A program made the translations under genes and the position numbers. DNA of 64,000 nt. It comes from Piper betle. Its lineage: Eukaryota > Streptophyta > Magnoliopsida > Piperales > Piperaceae. The notes beneath the pieces were generated by a model. It had not been told where the DNA came from, made no database searches, and saw nothing but the letters and a program-made list of their open reading frames with translations. Position 1 is the first letter of the stretch. Each line of letters opens with the position of its first letter. This document shows positions 58,430-64,000 of this stretch, in pieces. The DNA is taken from the NCBI GenBank assembly GCA_033002965.1, contig JAURVB010013185.1, positions 1 to 64,000 of the forward strand, given 5' to 3'.

Positions 58430-59597
58430 TCATAGGCCTTTCAGTTGTGCCCCCAATCCTGTCAAAGCACTCCACTTCTCCAGAGCACTAGCAGCTGATA
58501 CAAATGCCTTTTTAGAAGACTCTGCGTCACTTTTGGTAACTACACAAACATGAGTACATTTTAAGTTTCAAGTTAGTGAAGAAGATTACAACACTTTTAG
58601 ATATGATTTGCTCACCAGATAAAATTAGGGAAGCTATGGTGCTGTTGAAGGTGTTCACTTCTGGCTTCTCCTCTGGACTAGAACTTAGCTAAGGCAAACC
58701 CAAATTACAGCAAATAAATGGCTGTCAAGAAACTAGTCTGGGGAAAAAATGAGGAAGGCAATGGGATAAGGAAATATTACCTTGGTGAAGGCAACATTGG
58801 CATTTTAGATCCAATCAGTACTTGGGTTTGGGCCAAAGATAGAACTTGTCGTAGAGAAATCGTTGTTTTCTATAGCTTGACCAACTTTGGTCAGCTTAAA
58901 AACCACCTCTTGCAGATATCCTAGAGACATGAATACGAATAAAACAATAGAATGTTAGTCGTGAGGATGATTAAACCAATATGCCCCATGTGAAACAGAA
59001 GGTCCTTTAAATATCTTAAGCATTCAAATCAGATTTTTTTCCTTCTCCATATTTTATCCTCGATTATAGAATGTGCGTTTCTCTACTTCTTTCCTCCCAT
59101 GGTTAAGAATGAATATAATCAATTTTCTGTATTTCATTATGTAATTCTTAAATGGTCAGCAAAGTTCGGCAAAATGGATCTAAAACTAATGATTATTGAC
59201 AGCTAATTCTGAAAAGGAAGCAAACCTGTCTCTTTACTGGAGGAATTGATGATGTCTTGCCTCTGAAGCCTCTTCTTCCTGCCCTTCTTCACCTTTTCCA
59301 AAAGCTCTGCATCATCACCTGCCTCCAACAGAGCAGGATTGGCAAATCTAGAATGACCCAGAAAGCTTCTTCCAGCAAAGGAGAGGGCTAAGGTGGTGAG
59401 ACATATACGAAGACTTCTCCATCCACCAGGGCCAGCAGCTTTGCAGACAACTAGTGAAAACGTTGATGATCTTGGAGACCTTCTCCCACAGCTTGTAAGA
59501 AGATAAAGGATGGCGCTCTGGGAATAGCAGGAGAAGAAGAAAGAGGAGGAGCAGTGGGGGTTGATGTTGCTGAAGGGAAGAGAGTTCTCATGACCAT
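58430..59597 (-). pseudogene. MPH2-like: Thylakoid lumen 16.5 kDa / MPH2-like gene, broken
   Basis: The family (TL16.5, MPH2) is a chloroplast lumen protein needed for photosystem II repair in high light. Four exons: 59597-59226, 58920-58781, 58688-58616, 58539-58430, all with GT-AG borders and matching phases from the end of exon 1 on. Exon 1 ends GPGGWRSLRICLTTLALSFA, then NPALLEAGDDAELLEKVKK and RLQRQDIINSSSKET; exon 2 reads GYLQEVVFKLTKVGQAIENN and DFSTTSS; exon 3 SSSPEEKPEVNTFNSTIASL; exon 4 FVSAASALEKWSALTGLGAQ and LKGL then stop. Defects: an in-frame TAA at 58807-58805 after STDWI, and a frame change between the start-codon frame (MVMRTLFPSATSTPTAPP) and the mature part near 59495. Intron-bearing, so not a processed copy. 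Confidence 0.85.
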
Positions 59598-59603
59598 CTC
59601 TTC

Positions 59604-60347
59604 TTTTTTTCTTCTGTAAAAGTGACGTGGTTCCGGTTTTTTTGGTGGTGGATGGGAAGGAATGGAAGCGGTGGGAGTTGAAGATTTGGGAAGAAGAGAG
59701 GAAGAGTTAGCAACTGCTGGTGGATGGTGTGGAGAGGCAAGTCAGCAGCGTGTGTTGAGGGCCCACGTACATGTACGTTTATTGCATTGTCCGTTGAAGC
59801 CCAATATATGAACATCAAATTCAATAAAACAAAAAATCGACACTAATTGTTGCAAAACTTACAACACAATTAAAGTCAATTAGGAGCAAAATTCTTAAAT
59901 AAAAAGAGAAAAATATAGACAAAATTAGCATGATGTACTCATTCTTCCAAATAAAATCAAGATTCTATGGTTTAATCTAAAAAAAATGAAATCAAGATTT
60001 CCCCTTTCAAGAATTCTATTAGCATTTTTTTGTATAGTTTCACTTCAATATGTGAATCAATTTGGGGTGAAAAATGATTTTATGTTTCAATGGAATCATC
60101 CATTTTTTCCAAATTATGTGGACAACGAAAGCAAAAGCCAAGACCTACTTTTACTTTAAAAAAGGGAATCATTAATTATGTTATTTAAAAGGTGTAAACA
60201 ATGTTTGTTTACATTGGAGGTCCTCTTTGTCTATTTTTTACAGACCGAAAATATATATTAGAATTAGATATCCAAACTTCTCAATAATAAGATTGCAAAA
60301 CTTATATGTTCTTTTTGAATAGACGATAAAAAAGCATTAGTTGAAGA
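59604..60347. other. Intergenic DNA, no gene seen
   Basis: AT-rich sequence upstream of the MPH2-like pseudogene. A TATA or start of transcription could not be assigned. Confidence 0.45.
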
Positions 60348-60352
60348 AAATG

Positions 60353-63300
60353 TGTAACACTTCAATTCGGCCCGACAAACGGATCGAATCTTGATATCAT
60401 AATTCAGAAAGCTATTCATTGGACTAATATTATACAAATTTTACGAAAGTTGATCTTAACCCTCAAAGAAGCTTAAGATGTATCCTTTAGGATTTTCATG
60501 CAATACATGATGCTCATACTTTTATATGATTGATCTTAAACTTAGGGGCTCCTTAATGAATACTCTGAGCCATAGAAGACACAACACCTCCCTTACGACT
60601 AAGAGAGTGACTTTCATATACAATGATCACTTTGAGCTACACAAAGGCAACACCTCCAATATAGCTAAGATATTGAGTTTCTTGAAAGATGTAGATACAT
60701 GATTGGGTTCTGATACTTAGTTCCAGTGATTTGGATAAGGTGTCATATTACTTGATGTTGATAAATTATGGTAAAGTAAACACTTGGTTGTGGTTACTTG
60801 TTCTACATACCTTGCAATAGATGAGAATTAAACTGAAAAGGCATCATCGCATGCTAAGGCATCATACCTTAATACTTGGTCTTCACATAGACTTTTCGAG
60901 TGGTATGAACTGTAAGTTCTTCCAGTCCATGATTCTCTAACACTCACACATAGCTACAACCAAAAAAATTCATGTACCTTATATTGCTCCTCGTTGTGTT
61001 CTAAGATTTTGAGGCTTACACACCTTATAGATGATTGCCTTTGCCCTAAAATTAATTACCCCGCACAATAGTTATAGTAATAATAACAAGGCGCTCGTAC
61101 GCAAAACAACCATAGCATACTCCCACTCTAGAATCATACATGGGAAAATTAGAAACTTGAGAAAGAGCCTCACATCCTCCAGATAACACCCCCCATGGTC
61201 CTAGGATGGCAAACAAACATTAGTTAAGTCAGTGCTACAAATTTATGAAATATATTGTATTATGTTGTACATTCATATATTGCACTACTTTAAAGTTCAA
61301 AAGGAGCACTAGTGCAATTCAACATGCACTGCTCTCATGTTCGTAAAATGAAAGTCTCATATACTTATAATAAGCTTAGGTAGGGCTTGTATAATATATT
61401 TTCTAAAGCTTAGCTTTAGAAAATCCTGAAATGTTCTTAACCTTGAAGTTTTATTAAACTGTAAAAAACTCGGCTAAATGGTCCAACATGGGGGATTCAA
61501 TAAGATGGCATCGACACTGTCCTACATCTAAAACTCGACTAAACTCAATACTTAAAGAGCCCAACATAGATCAAGCAAAAGAGTTCTATGAGTCAAAATG
61601 AGTGAAAATCCTCCTCCTATATTGGCAAGTTGACCCCACATAACCTAACAAGAAGATAAAATCCTGATCACGATTAGATCACATCGGCATGCAAACGAGG
61701 CAACGCCTCCACACATGCACATCTCAGAAAACTCACTTAACTTAATTATCTCACTTAATGGAGTGTTAAACCTTATTTGGTAACCTCAATTAGGGTTTAG
61801 GGTTTACTGTTTCATGTACACTTAGTGAAAAAGACCAAACTTAGGATTTCATCGAATGAACTTAACTAGACGATTTTTGGGTGGGCCAAACGGTTTCTAA
61901 ATAGGCTAAAATTTAGACTAGTAGGCCCTAACACTCTATGGGTTTGGTAAAAAAATTACCAAGTTCTGGCCCATGGGCCAACATGGTAAATAAAGTACAC
62001 TAAAGTTGGGCTAAAGTGCTAGGAATAGTGTTCCTCACCGCACCAATTTTTCTAAGTATTGTTCATGGGCTTGGAGACTCCAAATGGGCCTGGGTAAGCG
62101 TATAGTAGTAGCCAAGCCGTGGGCTTGAATCGAATAAGATTTCAGGTCCAAACTCCAAGGATTTGGGCCTAAGTGGACTTGTAAATAGGAGGTATTAGCT
62201 AAGTCATTTCTAGAGCTAGGTGAACCTCACAGGTTTCTAGTAGACAATCATTGAGTCCATCCAAAATTTTCACGGATTTTATTGACCACTTTAATTAAGT
62301 CACCATGGAGCATAATTTCATAGCCTGATGGCAAGGCATACATACATCATAGGAAACACACCAACAATTAGGGGGCCTTTAAAGTGGTTAGTTTAGTGTG
62401 ATAAATTTACAGGAGCAAGCCCACATGAATAAATGCAAGAATGAAAAAGATGGACATCAACAATGACCTAAATCACGGTGAAACAATTAGGGAAAAAGGC
62501 AGCCTAGTCACAAGGACCATGAAAGCTTCCATCTTTTTCCAAGTTTGACATTCGTACATAATCATACATATTATAACAGGCAAAGTGATGCACATAAAAG
62601 TTGTAGATCTACCTTTCAAAAACATAGAAAGTCAAATGGCATGCAAAAATATCATATACATCGGGAGATATCTATTTTCTACCAAAACAATGCAAGTACA
62701 TGACCACAATACATTCAAAAATATGGAACTATTTTTATGAGCATGAAAAAATAATGATTCTAAATCCTTCATGCTAATAACACACATTTATGCATGATAC
62801 AAATACCACAAAAATATCTTAGCAACTAGATCTATACAAACAAAGCACCACAATACTAGGGAAAGGAGCAAAGGAGAGACCTTTACCTCACATGGTGCCT
62901 ATGGGAGAACTCTTGGGGCTTCCTACCCCAAGAGCGTCAACCCTAGAGGTTAGGAAAGGCTTGGAGAAGCTTAGGAGAGTAAGGAACCCCAAGGGGGAAG
63001 AGGGGATGTCAAAGAAGAGTGAGGAGGGTTGGAGGATATGAGGAAAGGAGTGAAAAGGGGGAAGCAAATAGGGTTTTAAAGAAAATAGGGAAGTTCCCAA
63101 CTACCGAAGACATGATTTGGTGATATCACAGGTAATGTGCCATACCTGAAGAAGTAAGGGTGTCATACTTTATGAGGTATGAGTCGGTGAAAAACCCAAA
63201 AACTTAAGGTTTTCATCCTAAAGTGGCTGAGATGACCTCAAAAACTATGTCGTTGGTCTGCATAGGGGCTAGGATGGTTCGAAAGGGGTTATAAACACAA

Positions 63301-63551
63301 GGTAAGCTACCAAAACACGCGCAAGATAGAGTCCTAACATCTATCTACTATCAACTCGACCAAACCAGACAAAAAAGGTTGGGCACATAGCGTCTAAATA
63401 AGCATACCAAACACCGAAGGAGGCTGAGGTCAGGTAAACATACACCATATCATACTCAAACCACGGCAAGAAGGGCCGGACCCAACTAGCCCGATCCGGA
63501 TCAAGACCGAATTGACTCAAAAACCCTATGGTGAATGGCCCAGGTTTTACA
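60353..63551 (-). mobile_element. Solo LTR B2 (family B, 3.2 kb)
   Basis: The plus strand starts TGTAACACTTCAATTCGGCC and ends GGCCCAGGTTTTACA, the reverse complement of family B ends. It shares blocks in order with B1. The G-rich strand at 62880-63060 is the complement of the polypyrimidine leader. Flanks AAATG (60348-60352) and AAATA (63552-63556) match at 4 of 5 bases and are probably the TSD. No internal coding region is present. Confidence 0.82.
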
Positions 63552-63556
63552 AAATA

Positions 63557-64000
63557 TGCTCACCCTAATATATTCTTTTGAAAATAGTTATCTAATTTTT
63601 ATTTCTTCAATTCAAGTACAATCAAACTATAAACAAACAAAAACAGTTAATGATAATTAGTTTTAGTAATTGTTGTTAAGCTCATGCACCAATAAGAGCA
63701 TTTTACCCTTTCTTGTATGTCAAGAACATTTTTATTAAGTAATTGTGTTACTCAAAGTTCATTGGCTTTACACAAACTTGATTTTTCTCCATCATCCTTT
63801 TTTATTCGAATAATGATTTTTTTTATTTTTAAGTTATTATTATTATTATTTTGATTAAAAATTATAGTTTTTTTATCAAAGTTAAGTTTGTATTTTATTT
63901 TAAGCAATAGTTGTCCGCTTCTTAGGTTCATACGATATGGATCTTAGCAGTTGGTGGAGGCAGTTTCAAGATATTGTTTGCATTAAAAAGAATAAATATT
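63557..64000. other. AT-rich intergenic DNA, no gene seen
   Basis: Short TTATTA repeats near 63830-63850. No other structure recognised up to the window edge. Confidence 0.5.

Noticed and set aside
62888..63100. 70-codon Pro/Ser-rich frame on the minus strand
   Set aside because: It is the polypyrimidine leader of solo LTR B2.
1..64000. CRISPR arrays, bacterial operons, tRNA and rRNA genes
   Set aside because: The window is plant nuclear DNA. Tandem repeats here have no spacer pattern, and no tRNA cloverleaf or rRNA block was recognised by eye.

Overview
The window is nuclear DNA of a flowering plant, most likely a eudicot. It is AT-rich, carries split genes with GT-AG introns, plant-only gene families (YABBY, a plant-type MBD protein, a thylakoid lumen protein) and a heavy load of plant LTR retrotransposons. 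The species cannot be named from the sequence. About half of the 64 kb is transposable element; only two intact host genes were found, plus two broken ones.

Layout. 1-4.7 kb: gene-poor, with a small direct duplication and a G-rich tract. 4.7-6.8 kb: a decayed equilibrative nucleoside transporter (ENT) gene. 8.85-29.96 kb: one old minus-strand Ty1/Copia element opened up by later insertions. Three separate solo LTRs sit in its reverse transcriptase region, its leader and its 5' LTR; the leader insertion itself contains a further solo LTR, and the 5' LTR insertion appears to hold another foreign block. Most junctions have matching 5-bp target-site duplications (TSDs). 32.4-34.7 kb: an intact six-exon YABBY5-like transcription factor gene on the minus strand. 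38.1-42.1 kb: eroded retroelement debris, a complete small TRIM element with a perfect TSD, and a tandem duplication. 45.6-51.2 kb: a very young Tnt1/Tork-like Copia element with LTRs that differ only in two homopolymer lengths, a perfect TSD, PBS and PPT, but three frameshifts in gag-pol. 52.5-53.2 kb: a Mutator-like MITE with a 9-bp TSD. 54.8-57.8 kb: an intact methyl-CpG-binding-domain gene (MBD10/11 type) whose leader intron holds a 151-bp tandem triplication. 58.4-59.6 kb: a broken copy of a thylakoid lumen 16.5 kDa/MPH2-type gene on the minus strand. 60.35-63.55 kb: one more solo LTR.

The host genes are not functionally linked and there is no operon logic. The window is best read as a few genes embedded in retrotransposon layers whose insertion order can be worked out. 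The most unusual things are the nested solo LTRs, the young Copia element with only homopolymer frameshifts, and the repeated AG|GTAA junction motifs in the MBD leader intron. I saw no convincing wholly new biological system. All calls come from reading and hand-translating the sequence; no database search was run.
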